Below, one piece after another: positions 34,335 through 44,202 of a stretch of 64,000 nucleotides of DNA. The position numbers and the translations under genes are program-made. The stretch lies in NCBI GenBank assembly GCA_016714605.1, contig JADKDL010000016.1, forward strand, positions 76,820 to 140,819. Reading direction: 5' to 3'. The notes below the pieces were generated by a model. That model did no database searches and was not told the DNA's origin. It saw nothing but the letters and a program-made list of their open reading frames with translations. The DNA comes from Bacteroidales bacterium. GTDB taxonomy: Bacteria > Bacteroidota > Bacteroidia > Bacteroidales > UBA1715. Every line of letters begins with the position of its first letter. Within the stretch, counting starts at the first letter, position 1.

Positions 34335-35272
34335 CTTATTCTTCTAGTGAAAAATTGCTTCAGTATGATGATAATAAGTATACTAGACCAAAATGAAAAG
34401 AAGGCATAAATTAGAGCTGGTTTTTGCATTTCATTATTCTTTAGGACGGTTGTTGCTATTAAGAAAGCCATAGTTGTGTTTTGAAGTCCGATTTGAATGC
34501 TTATTGAAACAGCATTTTTGATGCTGGATTTTGTAAAATAAGGAATTAAAAATCCAGCTAAAATCCCAATTAGGTTTAGTAGAAATACTGGAAGCAATAT
34601 TGCTTTAAAGTCTCCTGATTTTATACCCACACCACCTGCCGATTCATCGGCAAATAGTTTTATGGAAAACATTAATGCAAGTAAAATTAATGTTATTATT
34701 TTAAGATAATTCAACTCAATTTTTCTTTTCAAAATTGTAAATATAGCGGTCTTATCAAGTATATATTTGATTTTTTCAGACTTTTCTTTTATAATGATTC
34801 CTACTAATGTTGGAATCAATATGTATAAAAGAATTTGAATTGAAATATCAGTAATAGGTATAGAAACAATAGTATCAACTCCTAAATAATATAAAATTGT
34901 ATAATTTAAAATAAAAGGAATAAAAAACAGCGATAATACACTGCTGAGAACAGTCAATATTATTGATAATTCGGTATTACTGTTTAGTAAATAAACAATA
35001 AAATTTGAAGTTGTCCCGCCTGGGCAAATAGATAGCAATATGATTCCAATTTTTAGCTCAGGGCTTAGGGGAAATATGCTACATATAATTATTCCAATTA
35101 TTGGCAATAATAATACTTGAATAGAAAGTCCAAGAAGCAATGATTTCGGTCTTAGTATGATATGTTTAAAGTTCCTGAAATCTAATGATATCCCTACTCC
35201 CAACATCACAAATGCCAATATTGCTGAGGTAATAAGTGATATTAAATCCATGTTCAATAATGTTTTTGGCAA
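34307..35272 (-). CDS. Bile acid:sodium symporter (BASS) family transporter
   Basis: This 321-residue membrane protein has about ten hydrophobic segments. ILAFVMLGVGISLDFRNF and PLIGIIICSIFPLSPELKIGIIL-like helices are followed by the family signature CPGGTTSNFIVYLLN, which forms the sodium and substrate site in the unwound helix. The sequence continues to a conserved GLQNTTMAFLIAT segment. It probably moves an organic anion with sodium; bile acid is only the family name. Alternative starts at 35272 or seven codons in (MDLISL). It is a single gene, convergent with the lipoprotein gene. Confidence 0.9.
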   Translation of the reverse strand: MPKTLLNMDLISLITSAILAFVMLGVGISLDFRNFKHIILRPKSLLLGLSIQVLLLPIIGIIICSIFPLSPELKIGIILLSICPGGTTSNFIVYLLNSNTELSIILTVLSSVLSLFFIPFILNYTILYYLGVDTIVSIPITDISIQILLYILIPTLVGIIIKEKSEKIKYILDKTAIFTILKRKIELNYLKIITLILLALMFSIKLFADESAGGVGIKSGDFKAILLPVFLLNLIGILAGFLIPYFTKSSIKNAVSISIQIGLQNTTMAFLIATTVLKNNEMQKPALIYAFFSFWSSILIIIILKQFFTRRIRKKAQLKIS

Positions 35273-35366
35273 AGTAACTATTAATTTTCAATCAATTAAA
35301 ACTTTTTCAGGAGATTAATATCACTTTATATAAAGATTAAATATTAAAAAATTATGTTCAAATAGG

Positions 35367-35402
35367 AAAAACAATATCAAAAACAATATCAAAAACAATA
35401 TT
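35367..35402. repeat. 12-bp tandem repeat, three copies
   Basis: The unit AAAAACAATATC occurs three times head to tail (35367, 35379, 35391), the last base of the third copy being T. It lies in the roughly 300-base divergent promoter region between the transporter and the acyltransferase. The rest of 35273-35579 is plain AT-rich DNA. Confidence 0.8.
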
Positions 35403-35579
35403 TGAATTAAAATTCTCAATTTATTAATTCGATTCTCATTTATAATTAAGATTAATAGTTTGTAATTATGAAATATCTGTTATTTTTGATAGTATGAAGT
35501 GATAATGAGAATAATTTGAAAATAGTGATTTTTATTAAAATTGCAGTTCTATTTTTTTTTAGCTAAAGTTCAACATATT

Positions 35580-36728
35580 ATGAAAATAGAATCAAGAATA
35601 ACCCCTCAAAGATTTTATTCCCTTGATGTTTTAAGGGGTTTAGCTTCGCTCAGTGTTGTTTTGTGGCATTGGCAACATTTTTTTTATCAAGGTACTAAAA
35701 GCACTTTGTTTGATGTCAGTAAACAACCATTTTATAGTGTGTTTTATCTTTTTTATCATAAAGGTGCATTAGCAGTAGATCTTTTCTTCGCACTTTCAGG
35801 ATTTGTTTTTTTCTGGCTTTATGCTTCCAACATATTCTTGAAGCAGGTAAATGCTTTTAGGTTTTTTGTTTATAGATTCTCAAGACTATATCCTCTTCAT
35901 TTCATTACACTTATACTTGTTTTGATTGGTCAGGTTGTTGCAATGAAAATTATAGGTAATTTTATTGTTTATCCGAATAATGACCTATATAATTTTATAC
36001 TAAATATCTTTTTTATATCAAACTGGGGTTTTGAAACCGATTTTTCATTCAATGGGCCAATTTGGTCGGTTTCTGTTGAAGTGATGTTGTATATTGTGTT
36101 TTTTATTTTTTCTTATTTAGGATTTACAAGAAAATTTTGGTTTTGCATTCTTGTAATTTTTGGCTGTACTTACATACCTAATATGCCTGATATGCTGGTG
36201 CGAGGTTTCTTTTCTTTTTTTGTTGGTGGGCTTGTGTACTTATTTTATAAAAAGACAGGTCAAAACATTAAGTTGCCTTTTATATACTTTATTTGTATTA
36301 TAACTACCTTACTCTGGGTATTTACATTTTATAGTATATCTTCAAATTATCAAATTACTATAAGTTCTGAAATACAATGGATTGATTATATAGTGCAAGT
36401 GATTTTAAAATATTTTGCAACTGCTGTTTTGTTTCCTTTAACAATTTTTTCGCTAGTTATTGCAGAAACATATAAAGGTTCTCTTGGTAAAAGGATAAGC
36501 ATAATAGGAGATTTGACATATTCTATGTATTTACTACATTTCCCTTTGCAGATGATTTTTATTTTCATCTTTTACGCCTTTAGTTTACCCAAAGATTATT
36601 TTTTTAATGAATGGTTGCTTGTTCTATTTATTATTATTCTTTTTTTAGCATCATATTTTTCATTTGTTAAGGTAGAAAAACCATTGCAGAAATTTCTTAG
36701 AATTAAAATTTTGAAAAATAAGGTTTAA
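35580..36728 (+). CDS. Acyltransferase family 3 (OafA/YrhL-like) membrane protein
   Basis: This protein of about 382 residues has ten or so transmembrane segments. It opens with FYSLDVLRGLASLSVVLWHWQHFF, the family hallmark in which the His takes part in acyl transfer. FSRLYPLHFITL, FNGPIWSVSVEVMLYIVFF and YSMYLLHFPLQ are also characteristic. It O-acylates a surface glycan, lipid A or other envelope acceptor in the inner membrane; the substrate is unknown. I set the start at the ATG at 35580 (MKIESRITPQ), not the upstream in-frame codon at 35541. Confidence 0.9.
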   Translation: MKIESRITPQRFYSLDVLRGLASLSVVLWHWQHFFYQGTKSTLFDVSKQPFYSVFYLFYHKGALAVDLFFALSGFVFFWLYASNIFLKQVNAFRFFVYRFSRLYPLHFITLILVLIGQVVAMKIIGNFIVYPNNDLYNFILNIFFISNWGFETDFSFNGPIWSVSVEVMLYIVFFIFSYLGFTRKFWFCILVIFGCTYIPNMPDMLVRGFFSFFVGGLVYLFYKKTGQNIKLPFIYFICIITTLLWVFTFYSISSNYQITISSEIQWIDYIVQVILKYFATAVLFPLTIFSLVIAETYKGSLGKRISIIGDLTYSMYLLHFPLQMIFIFIFYAFSLPKDYFFNEWLLVLFIIILFLASYFSFVKVEKPLQKFLRIKILKNKV

Positions 36729-36854
36729 TATTTTAGGTTGTTTAAATGTACCGAGTTGTAGGTTGTAATTTTTTTGAAACTTAATATAAGTTAATTCTTT
36801 TATCTAAAAACAAAATCAAAGTTTTTTCATTCATCTATTATATTTTACTTCTTT

Positions 36855-36888
36855 TTTGTTTATAGTTGTGCTAGGTTTGGTATTTTTG
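36855..36888 (+). promoter_or_regulatory. Promoter of the NagZ-like gene
   Basis: TTTG (36855-36858) and TATTTTTG (36881-36888) are separated by 22 bases and match the Bacteroidota consensus. The ATG follows about 42 bases downstream. Confidence 0.6.
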
Positions 36889-36930
36889 TATAATTTTAAA
36901 AAAAAATAAATTTAAATAAACTTGCTTACT

Positions 36931-38688
36931 ATGTCAAAATTAAATCTTAGTCTTTATTTTGCGATATTGGTTTTTGTTCTATTTTCAAGTGGTTGCGAAA
37001 ATCAAGTTAGAAAAGACGAATCAGGCTCAAATGCTTATAATTTTGTTGCTACCGATACTTCATGGAAATCATTATCGTTGAGAGAAAAAATTGGTCAGAC
37101 AATGATGATTCAATCTAATTATTATTTTCAGACAAGAGAGAATTATCCCATTGATTCATTTATGAAAGATTACCCGGTAGGTGGTATTTTTATTGCGAGT
37201 TGGCATTTTCCTCAAAATTGTCCAAATAGAGATTCATCTTTCCAATATATGTTGAAATGCGTTCAAGATTATGAGTCGGCTTCTAAGTTTCCATTATTTA
37301 TTTCGGAAGATTTTGAAAGAGGAGTAGGGCTTACATATAACCAATATACTCATCTACCTTCCGAGATGGCTATTGGAGCAGCAAATGATACTACTTTGGC
37401 ATATAATTTTGGAAGTTCAATTGCAAGAGAATCTAAGGAATTGGGAGTGAATTGGTTGTTGCATCCGGTTGTAGATTTAAATATGAATCCGCTTCACTCA
37501 TTGGTTATTGAGCGTTCAATATCTGACGATGCTGACAGAGCCTTACCTTTACTGAAACAGCAAGTAAGAGGAATTCAAGAACAAGGAACCATAGCAACAA
37601 TTAAACATTTCCCTGGAGATGGAGCAACTATTAGAGATCAGCATTTGATAACTTCTGCCAACAATTTAGATATGAAAACTTGGGAGAGTACATTTGGCAA
37701 GGTTTTTCAAGGACTTATAAACGACGGTGCGGCATCAATTATGGTTGGTCACTTAAGATTTGCTGCATATCAGAAAGATAGTATTAATGGTGTATTGCCT
37801 CCTGCTACTTTATCGAAAGAATTGATGACCGATTTGCTTAAAGGTAAAATGGGTTTTAAAGGTGTAATAATTTCTGACGCTCTGAATATGGGTGGCGTTG
37901 CCGGATATTACAAAAACCAAATTGAGACAGCTGTAGAAAGTTTTAAGGCTGGAGTAGATGTCGTACTATGGCCTGATTTAGAATATATGGATACCGTTGA
38001 AGCTCGTATATTAAGAGGCGAAATACCTATGGAAAGGTTAGATGATGCTGTTAGTAGAGTTTGGGCTTTGCGTGAGAAATTTAATTTATTGAAAAAAGAA
38101 TCAAGTATCTTTAAAAAATTAACACCTGAAGATAAAGAATTTATCAGCAATACAGGTCAAGCTATTGCTGATAAAGCAATTACACTAATTAAAGATGTTA
38201 GAAAAGAATTACCAATAACTCCTCAACGTGACACTTTGCTGCTTTTGGTTAATATTAGCCATTCAAACAAAACAAAGGAATTTAGTTTGACTAAGAAGTT
38301 GTTAGAAGAAAAAGGTTTTAAAGTAGATACCCTGATGCACCACCTGTCTTTTTTTGATTATGGATGGAGAGTTAATTATTTCGATAAATACAGTAGAATT
38401 ATTGTAATGTTTGAAAATAAATATTTTGAACCTCTTGGTGTTTCTTTGTTTAAAGATAAAGAAGCTCTGTCGTTGTGGATGGTAAATGTATTGCCACGTG
38501 AAAAAATCATTGGAATATCATATTCAAACCCTTATTACGTGAGTTTTTATTTAGAAACCGCTCCTATAAATATAAATGCTTATAGTAGTGATGTTTTTTC
38601 ACAAAAAGCTGTTGTAAAAGCTCTTGTAGGAGATATGCCTTTTGTAGGAACTTCTCCTGTTAAATTGCAACATGATATTTTGAAGTAA
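36931..38688 (+). CDS. NagZ-like glycoside hydrolase family 3 lipoprotein
   Basis: This protein of about 585 residues has a lipobox at LFSSGC. The GH3 barrel (about 45-370) contains FPLFISEDFERGVGLTY, IKHFPGDGATIRDQHL (the KHFPGDG catalytic loop carrying the His acid/base region of the NagZ group) and the nucleophile Asp in FKGVIISDALNMGGV. About 170 residues follow without a clear known domain. NagZ enzymes release N-acetylglucosamine from peptidoglycan or chitin fragments, and anchoring as a lipoprotein suggests periplasmic action. I chose the ATG at 36931; an upstream TTG at 36922 is possible. Confidence 0.88.
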   Translation: MSKLNLSLYFAILVFVLFSSGCENQVRKDESGSNAYNFVATDTSWKSLSLREKIGQTMMIQSNYYFQTRENYPIDSFMKDYPVGGIFIASWHFPQNCPNRDSSFQYMLKCVQDYESASKFPLFISEDFERGVGLTYNQYTHLPSEMAIGAANDTTLAYNFGSSIARESKELGVNWLLHPVVDLNMNPLHSLVIERSISDDADRALPLLKQQVRGIQEQGTIATIKHFPGDGATIRDQHLITSANNLDMKTWESTFGKVFQGLINDGAASIMVGHLRFAAYQKDSINGVLPPATLSKELMTDLLKGKMGFKGVIISDALNMGGVAGYYKNQIETAVESFKAGVDVVLWPDLEYMDTVEARILRGEIPMERLDDAVSRVWALREKFNLLKKESSIFKKLTPEDKEFISNTGQAIADKAITLIKDVRKELPITPQRDTLLLLVNISHSNKTKEFSLTKKLLEEKGFKVDTLMHHLSFFDYGWRVNYFDKYSRIIVMFENKYFEPLGVSLFKDKEALSLWMVNVLPREKIIGISYSNPYYVSFYLETAPININAYSSDVFSQKAVVKALVGDMPFVGTSPVKLQHDILK

Positions 38689-38710
38689 CTGATTTGCTAA
38701 AATTTATTAA

Positions 38711-38781
38711 GGGCTTAACTAAAACTAAGAAAAGAAATGAAGCATTGTTTAATTTCATAGTTTCAGTCGAGCCCTTTTTTT
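38711..38781 (+). terminator. Long imperfect terminator hairpin
   Basis: GGGCTTAACTAAAACTA (from 38711) pairs imperfectly over about 22 bp with TAGTTTCAGTCGAGCCC (ending 38774), followed by seven T. It lies 22 bases after the NagZ-like stop. Confidence 0.8.
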
Positions 38782-38986
38782 ATTCTAGCTTTATAAGTAT
38801 TCTTTACAACTAAAACTTTTTTACTGAAGATTATTAAAAAAATAAAGTTTGAATTGTTGCTATTCTGTAAAAGATTAATTCATAAGTGTTTGTGATTTGT
38901 TTATTAAGCCTTGATTTAAATTACAATATATTTAGTAATGATTATTCAATAAGAATGTCTTAAGTGTTAAACAAAATAAAAAAACA

Positions 38987-39541
38987 ATGAAAATATATAC
39001 AAAAGGCGGAGATAAAGGAACAACTTCGTTATTTGGAGGTACAAGAGTTCCTAAATATCACATAAGACTTGAAGCTTATGGAACTGTAGATGAATTAAAT
39101 GCACACATTGCGCTACTCAGAGATTCTGTATCAGACCGTGAATTAGAAGAGATTTTGTTGCAAATACAATATAGACTCATGTCAGTATGTGCTTCATTGG
39201 CAAATGAAACTGTAGATAAGCAAAATAGAATACCTGAAATTAATGAGGGCGATATAGTTTTTTTAGAATCGCAAATAGATTTAATAGACAGTCAATTAGA
39301 GCCTTTAAAATCTTTTGTGATACCTGGAGGACATCCGGTAGCTTCAATCTGTCATATTGCGAGAACTGTTTGCAGAAGGTCTGAAAGAAATATTGTAAAA
39401 TTATCGGAAGAGGTTGAGGTAAGTGAGCTTATTATTAAATATATTAATAGATTATCTGATTATTTGTTTATATTATCAAGAAAGTTAGTAAAGATTATAA
39501 AAAAGATGAAATTCCTTGGTTTCCCTATTTGTAATGAATAA
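38987..39541 (+). CDS. Cob(I)alamin adenosyltransferase, PduO type
   Basis: This 184-residue cytoplasmic enzyme transfers the adenosyl group of ATP to cob(I)alamin, making coenzyme B12. KIYTKGGDKGTTSLFGGTRV is the ATP-binding N terminus. LEAYGTVDELNAHI, CRRSERNIV (ATP and corrinoid contacts) and INRLSDYLFILSRKL are the canonical C-terminal elements. The length is standard. The small DUF2795 gene follows after 53 bases. No other cobalamin genes are in the window. Confidence 0.95.
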   Translation: MKIYTKGGDKGTTSLFGGTRVPKYHIRLEAYGTVDELNAHIALLRDSVSDRELEEILLQIQYRLMSVCASLANETVDKQNRIPEINEGDIVFLESQIDLIDSQLEPLKSFVIPGGHPVASICHIARTVCRRSERNIVKLSEEVEVSELIIKYINRLSDYLFILSRKLVKIIKKMKFLGFPICNE

Positions 39542-39594
39542 TTTTTTTTTATATTCGCAAAAAATCTAAAACTCTAATCTAAAAACAAACTAAT

Positions 39595-39816
39595 ATGTAT
39601 TGGACTCTCGAACTTGCGTCAAAATTGGAAGATGCTCCTTGGCCTGCAACAAAAGATGAACTTATAGATTTTGCAATTCGTTCCGGTGCACCGCTTGAAG
39701 TTATTGAAAACTTACAAGAAATAGAAGATGAAGGCGAAGTTTATGAAAGCATTGAAGATATATGGCCTGACTATCCAAGTAAAGACGATTTCTTTTTTAA
39801 TGAAGATGAATATTGA
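39595..39816 (+). CDS. DUF2795 small acidic protein
   Basis: This 73-residue, very acidic protein has the DUF2795 core APWPATKDELIDFAIRSGAPLEVIENLQ. Members are conserved in Bacteroidota but have no known function. A terminator follows directly. Confidence 0.88.
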   Translation: MYWTLELASKLEDAPWPATKDELIDFAIRSGAPLEVIENLQEIEDEGEVYESIEDIWPDYPSKDDFFFNEDEY

Positions 39817-39820
39817 TCTA

Positions 39821-39847
39821 AAGCCCGTTTTAACGGGCTTTTTTTAT
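39821..39847 (+). terminator. Rho-independent terminator
   Basis: AAGCCCGTT (39821-39829) pairs perfectly with AACGGGCTT (39832-39840), followed by a T-run that overlaps the stop codon of the convergent TPR gene. Confidence 0.92.
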
Positions 39848-41028
39848 TTTTGGTAGCAATGCTTGTTTAAGTAGTATTCAGCTTGCGAAATGCCGCCTGA
39901 ATTCGCTTTTTGCATGTCAGAACATGTGCCTATGCTGTTGTTAAGTTTAATTCTGACCAATCCTCTTTGAAAATAAATTTCAGGAGCCGGACTTAGATCT
40001 AAAGCTGTAGTTAAATCTATATCTGCAAATTTTAAATTATATTCAGAACTTGCAAATATTTTAGCTCTAATCAGATAATTATTAACCTGACGCGGAGCTA
40101 TTTCAATGGCTTTGTTTATAGCTAGCAGGCTGTTGTTTATCTGCTTATCGTCAAAATAAATATTTGCTAAAACAGAAAAAGCATTATAATCATATTTATA
40201 TAAATTGCAATATCGTTTTAACATTTCTATTGAAATATTGTAATTTTTTGATTTCCAGTTGGCAATTCCATACTTTAAATGTCCGTGCATTGTCTCAGAA
40301 CTTAGTAGTTTTGAGTATGCTGTAGTTGCTTTATTGAAATTGTTTGTTTGTGCATATAAATCACCTAATAATTCAAAATAGAGCAAGTTTGCTGAAAGTT
40401 CAATTGCTTTTTCTAAGGCTTTAATTGCATTCGAATAACTTAGCATTTTTCTGTAAGTCAGAGCTTTTAAATAATAGATTTGTGCACTAGCACTGCTAGA
40501 TGCTTCTATGTTTTCTATGGTAATTAAAACTTCTAACTCGTTGCCCAATTCTAATTTCGATTCTAGACTCCAAAACAGCACTTCTTCTTTCGAATACCAG
40601 TCGTTTTTCCAAACCATTTTCCATTCATTGCTCGATTGTATTGATAAAAAGCAAGTGTCTGAGATAATTATTTGTTTGCTTAGTTTGTTCTCCTGTTTTA
40701 AATATGTTTCAAGAAATTTGCATGCTTGAGGACTGTCTCCCATTAAAGCGTAAATTTTTGAAAGATATAGTTTTGAATCTTTGTATGAGTTTGCGGTATT
40801 GAAATGTATTAAAGCTTGATTGTAATCATTTTGTTTGAAATATACAATCCCCTTCTGATAGTTTGCTTCTTCAATATCCCCAAAATCGCATTTTTCTATT
40901 ATTGATAATGCAGAATCGAGTTGATTATAATAAATATAAGCATAAAAACCTTGCAAACAGTCATTTTGCGCTTGCGCTTGAGTTAGTGTTAAAAAAAATG
41001 CAATGGTAAAAAAAATACTACGCATCAT
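39844..41028 (-). CDS. TPR-repeat secreted protein
   Basis: This protein of about 394 residues has a signal peptide ending in AQAQAQ. Five or more tetratricopeptide-like helix pairs follow, for example NYQKGIVYFKQNDYNQALIH, IYYLKALTYRKMLSYSNAIK and YFELLGDLYAQTNNFNKATT. It is presumably a protein-contact scaffold in the periplasm. The frame is open up to 41175 inside the upstream gene, but the Met pair at 41028/41025 immediately precedes the signal peptide (MMRSIFFTIAFFLTL), so I set the start there, 68 bases after the upstream stop. It is probably co-transcribed with the T9SS type B protein, whose secretion it might assist (inference). Confidence 0.8.
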   Translation of the reverse strand: MMRSIFFTIAFFLTLTQAQAQNDCLQGFYAYIYYNQLDSALSIIEKCDFGDIEEANYQKGIVYFKQNDYNQALIHFNTANSYKDSKLYLSKIYALMGDSPQACKFLETYLKQENKLSKQIIISDTCFLSIQSSNEWKMVWKNDWYSKEEVLFWSLESKLELGNELEVLITIENIEASSSASAQIYYLKALTYRKMLSYSNAIKALEKAIELSANLLYFELLGDLYAQTNNFNKATTAYSKLLSSETMHGHLKYGIANWKSKNYNISIEMLKRYCNLYKYDYNAFSVLANIYFDDKQINNSLLAINKAIEIAPRQVNNYLIRAKIFASSEYNLKFADIDLTTALDLSPAPEIYFQRGLVRIKLNNSIGTCSDMQKANSGGISQAEYYLNKHCYQK

Positions 41029-41096
41029 TGTTTTATATATATGGTTTTCTGAAGTTTGCATTAAATATTTAGTTTTTTTTGAATATAACTTCACAA

Positions 41097-43697
41097 TTAT
41101 TTCTGAGGTGAGTTGTTGGAGAATTTGTGTATAAATCCAATAAGTCTTCGTGGATGCTCCAAGCAATCGAGCCATTGTTCGTATACTTCACAAACATAAT
41201 AATATACACCATCGGGTAAATGAGCGTCTACAATATGATTAGATCCATCCCAATTTAATTCCGAGTCTTTCGTTTCGAATACTAATTGATTCCATCGGTT
41301 GTATATTTTCATATCTACATATTCTACATATTTGTTTATTTTTGGTTTAAACAAATCATTTTCATCATCGTGATTTGGTGTGAATACATTTGGTAATTCA
41401 TATTTAGGACAGGTATAAATGCAGGTGTCAAAGTTGTTTTTACTCTCATTCCCTGCACTATCAACCACGGATATCATGTAGCAACCTGCCATGGTTTTGG
41501 TCGAATCAGAAAAGTCGAAATGTATAATTGTAGAATCAATTTCTACTCTTTTGGTAAAAACATAAGGGTTGTTTATGCAGCTTTTATAATAAACTTTAAA
41601 GTGAGAGACTTGTTCCAGTTTGTTGGTTTCTGCACCGGGTAGAATAGTGAGTTTTATAAGTTCGTTTTCGCAATCTGCTTCAAGTTTGAAATCTACTGCC
41701 GGTGGTGGGGTAGTGTCATTAGGAATACCGCATTTCTCTTGTGAGTAATTGATTGAACTATAAGACAATAAATCGGAATTATAAGATCCTATAGTTTTGA
41801 CTTTATAGCAATATGATTCACCATTTATCAAATTTTTATCAGTAAATGTAGGTTCGCTTACTGTAGCAATTGAATCAAATTCATTGTTGGAATTATTTTT
41901 TTTGTAGATTACGTATTCATTATTTTCCCAAGGGGTAATTGTCGATATGTTTATTACCAATTCCTTGTTAGCGCTTTGGAAATTTATAGTAGGTTGAGAA
42001 GCCGCAGGAGCGTCTGCCAATACCGTAAATGTATCTTTGTCAGTATGGTAAAGTCTTATTCTGTAATTAAATTCGTTTTCGGATGTGTTTAGTAAACTAT
42101 CTATAAAAACAGTATCATTAAGATTGTAAAAATCTTTAATGTTTTGAAAATTATTACCATCTATGCCGGTACTTCTCATAAGTGTATATTTATAAGGCGG
42201 AAGATATATACTTGTATCAAAAGAAGGTTTTGTCCATCTGATCAATATTTTACCATTTAACAAGTCGGTTTCTTCAACAGAAACATTGAGCAAGTCAGGC
42301 AAGCCCTCTTTTATAAGGGTACAAACCTCGTCTGATACAAAACTGTATGCACCAGACGGATATTTAGCCAGCATTCTGTAGCAATATACAAATCCTTTTG
42401 ACAAATAGAGGCCGTCATTATCATCAAGAAATGAAAAGTTTTTGCTTGATTCTTGCGATGTGATAAGTGTATATTGTAGTGAATTAGGAAACCCTGTTTC
42501 GCAATAATCTACAATATGGTTTTGAGCATAAGTAGCTCTATAAATATCATAGGAGACAGCATTGTTGCACGTAGGTATTTTCCATGAAATGTTGTTGCTG
42601 TTATAGTTAGCATCTAAAGCGAGTTTGTTTGGAGGGTAACCAATTACTTTTATATTTACCTCTTTTTGATCGGTAAGGCTCACTTCTTTGTTGCTGTCTG
42701 TTGCTTTGAAAACAAATAAATAAGGTTGTTCTCTAATATATTTGCAATCTGGTACCCATAAAAACTCAGAACTGACTAAGCCTTTCCCGTTAATGGGAGG
42801 AAAGCTAATCTGTGAAGAGTCCTCAAACATAGGACCTCCGGATGCGCTAAGGCTTATATTATCATTATCAGGGTCTGAAGCAAATACGGTAAATCTTACG
42901 GTGTCATTAGCTCTAACACAAATGTCATTCAGTGGTTCTATAACAGGTTTTTTGTTTTTTGTTTGAAATACATCTATTTGAAGGTCTCGTACTACTTCTC
43001 CAATTTTCACCCCTGATCTCCATTCCTCTACTACAATAGCAACGTTATATTTACCAATCTCTGTGGGAGCATCCCAAATTAAATCTCCACTTATAGAATC
43101 AATAAAAAATGTATTTGATGCAGGAGGAAATGAGTATTGAGGAATAGCAATACCACCTTCGCCTGCACATACGGTTAGTCTGTACGCCAGACTATCACCA
43201 TCGGGATCATAAGCAGCAGGATTGTGAATGAAAATCTCGCCAACAGCAGCTTTATCTACCGGTGGATTTAATAAAAGTGGGGTGTTGTTCGCTCCCAAAA
43301 TAGGATCTATAGTGAGTAGGGTTTTTACAGAAAATGGAATGTTTACAGAATCAAATACATTTAAAATACCTTGATTCCTATTGGGGTCTTCCATTATTAT
43401 TTCATAACTACCAGCTCCTGAATATGAATGAGTTACTTTGTATGTGTTTTTTGTATAGTCATCGGGCAAATATTCTCGTGAAATTCTCTGTATGTAAGAA
43501 TAAGTTCCGTCTCCGAAAGCTATTAAAATGCTGTCTCTGTATTCATTAGCTGAACTTGGAGTGTATGTGTAGGTGGTAAGGGTAATTTCGTAGGTGAAAT
43601 TTGAAATTTGTTTGTATGTAATTTCGCCCGCACGGTTGTGTGTTGCAAATAATGATGTGGTCAATAATAAAAATAATATGTAGAGTAAGTGTTTCAA
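41097..43697 (-). CDS. Secreted protein with T9SS type B (gliding-motility-associated, CHU_C-like) sorting domain
   Basis: This 866-residue protein starts with a signal peptide (SLFATHNRAGEITY; the ATHNRAGEI motif is common in this group). PKD/cadherin-like repeats fill residues 20-350 (DPDGDSLAYRLTV, ASDPDNDNISLSASGG). Fibronectin-III-like modules follow (about 355-740). The C-terminal ~85 residues, LPNVFTPNHDDENDLF...YNRWNQLVFE...WDGS....DGVYYYV, are a type B T9SS sorting domain. The protein is therefore secreted by T9SS, probably to the surface or medium. The function is likely adhesive. The TPR gene is next in the same direction. Confidence 0.9.
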   Translation of the reverse strand: MKHLLYILFLLLTTSLFATHNRAGEITYKQISNFTYEITLTTYTYTPSSANEYRDSILIAFGDGTYSYIQRISREYLPDDYTKNTYKVTHSYSGAGSYEIIMEDPNRNQGILNVFDSVNIPFSVKTLLTIDPILGANNTPLLLNPPVDKAAVGEIFIHNPAAYDPDGDSLAYRLTVCAGEGGIAIPQYSFPPASNTFFIDSISGDLIWDAPTEIGKYNVAIVVEEWRSGVKIGEVVRDLQIDVFQTKNKKPVIEPLNDICVRANDTVRFTVFASDPDNDNISLSASGGPMFEDSSQISFPPINGKGLVSSEFLWVPDCKYIREQPYLFVFKATDSNKEVSLTDQKEVNIKVIGYPPNKLALDANYNSNNISWKIPTCNNAVSYDIYRATYAQNHIVDYCETGFPNSLQYTLITSQESSKNFSFLDDNDGLYLSKGFVYCYRMLAKYPSGAYSFVSDEVCTLIKEGLPDLLNVSVEETDLLNGKILIRWTKPSFDTSIYLPPYKYTLMRSTGIDGNNFQNIKDFYNLNDTVFIDSLLNTSENEFNYRIRLYHTDKDTFTVLADAPAASQPTINFQSANKELVINISTITPWENNEYVIYKKNNSNNEFDSIATVSEPTFTDKNLINGESYCYKVKTIGSYNSDLLSYSSINYSQEKCGIPNDTTPPPAVDFKLEADCENELIKLTILPGAETNKLEQVSHFKVYYKSCINNPYVFTKRVEIDSTIIHFDFSDSTKTMAGCYMISVVDSAGNESKNNFDTCIYTCPKYELPNVFTPNHDDENDLFKPKINKYVEYVDMKIYNRWNQLVFETKDSELNWDGSNHIVDAHLPDGVYYYVCEVYEQWLDCLEHPRRLIGFIHKFSNNSPQK

Positions 43698-43725
43698 CGG
43701 CTAAAATATGTTTTAATAATCATTT

Positions 43726-44202
43726 TTAATAAGTATTTAAACTAAAGAAATGTTCTTTTTTGTTAAGGTTGTATCCCTTTGACACCGAACTAAGTGAAAC
43801 AATTACAAGATTAGTTTGATCTTCAAAAACATCTGTAAGTATGTTGTTAGTAACGGATATATTTCTAATTTTCTCGAAGTTTTCTATTTGAAAATAACAC
43901 CATTAGGCATTATCTATTATCTCAGTTAGCGATAGTAATAATTTTTGTGGTTTTTCATTTATTGCTATTATCAATTTGTTCTGAATGTATTGTGCTATTA
44001 ATTCTTTTTCTGCTGCAATTGCTAAATCGTCTGCAAATATCTTAATACATACTTCTATTTGTTGTTTGTTTTCATTCAAAGTACATACTGATAAGTGTAA
44101 CGGATGAGCTAAACCTTCATGTGTTGAGAATAGTAAGAATATTAATAAAACATTTGTTCTATTAATATTTTTGTAAAGTATCTTTATCGAATACAACAAC
44201 AT
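43726..44202 (-). pseudogene. DUF6702 family protein interrupted by an in-frame TAA
   Basis: The first 99 codons give a hydrophobic leader ending LAHPLHLSVCTLN and IFADDLAIAAEK, the start of a DUF6702 protein. A TAA at 43903-43905 is followed, in the same frame, by QIENFEKIRNISVTNNILTD and FEDQTNLVIVSL, the expected C-terminal half, ending at 43726. Without the stop the protein has 158 residues, the normal length. The start overlaps the upstream lipoprotein gene by 41 bases. Readthrough, a single-base error or a young pseudogene are all possible. Confidence 0.8.
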
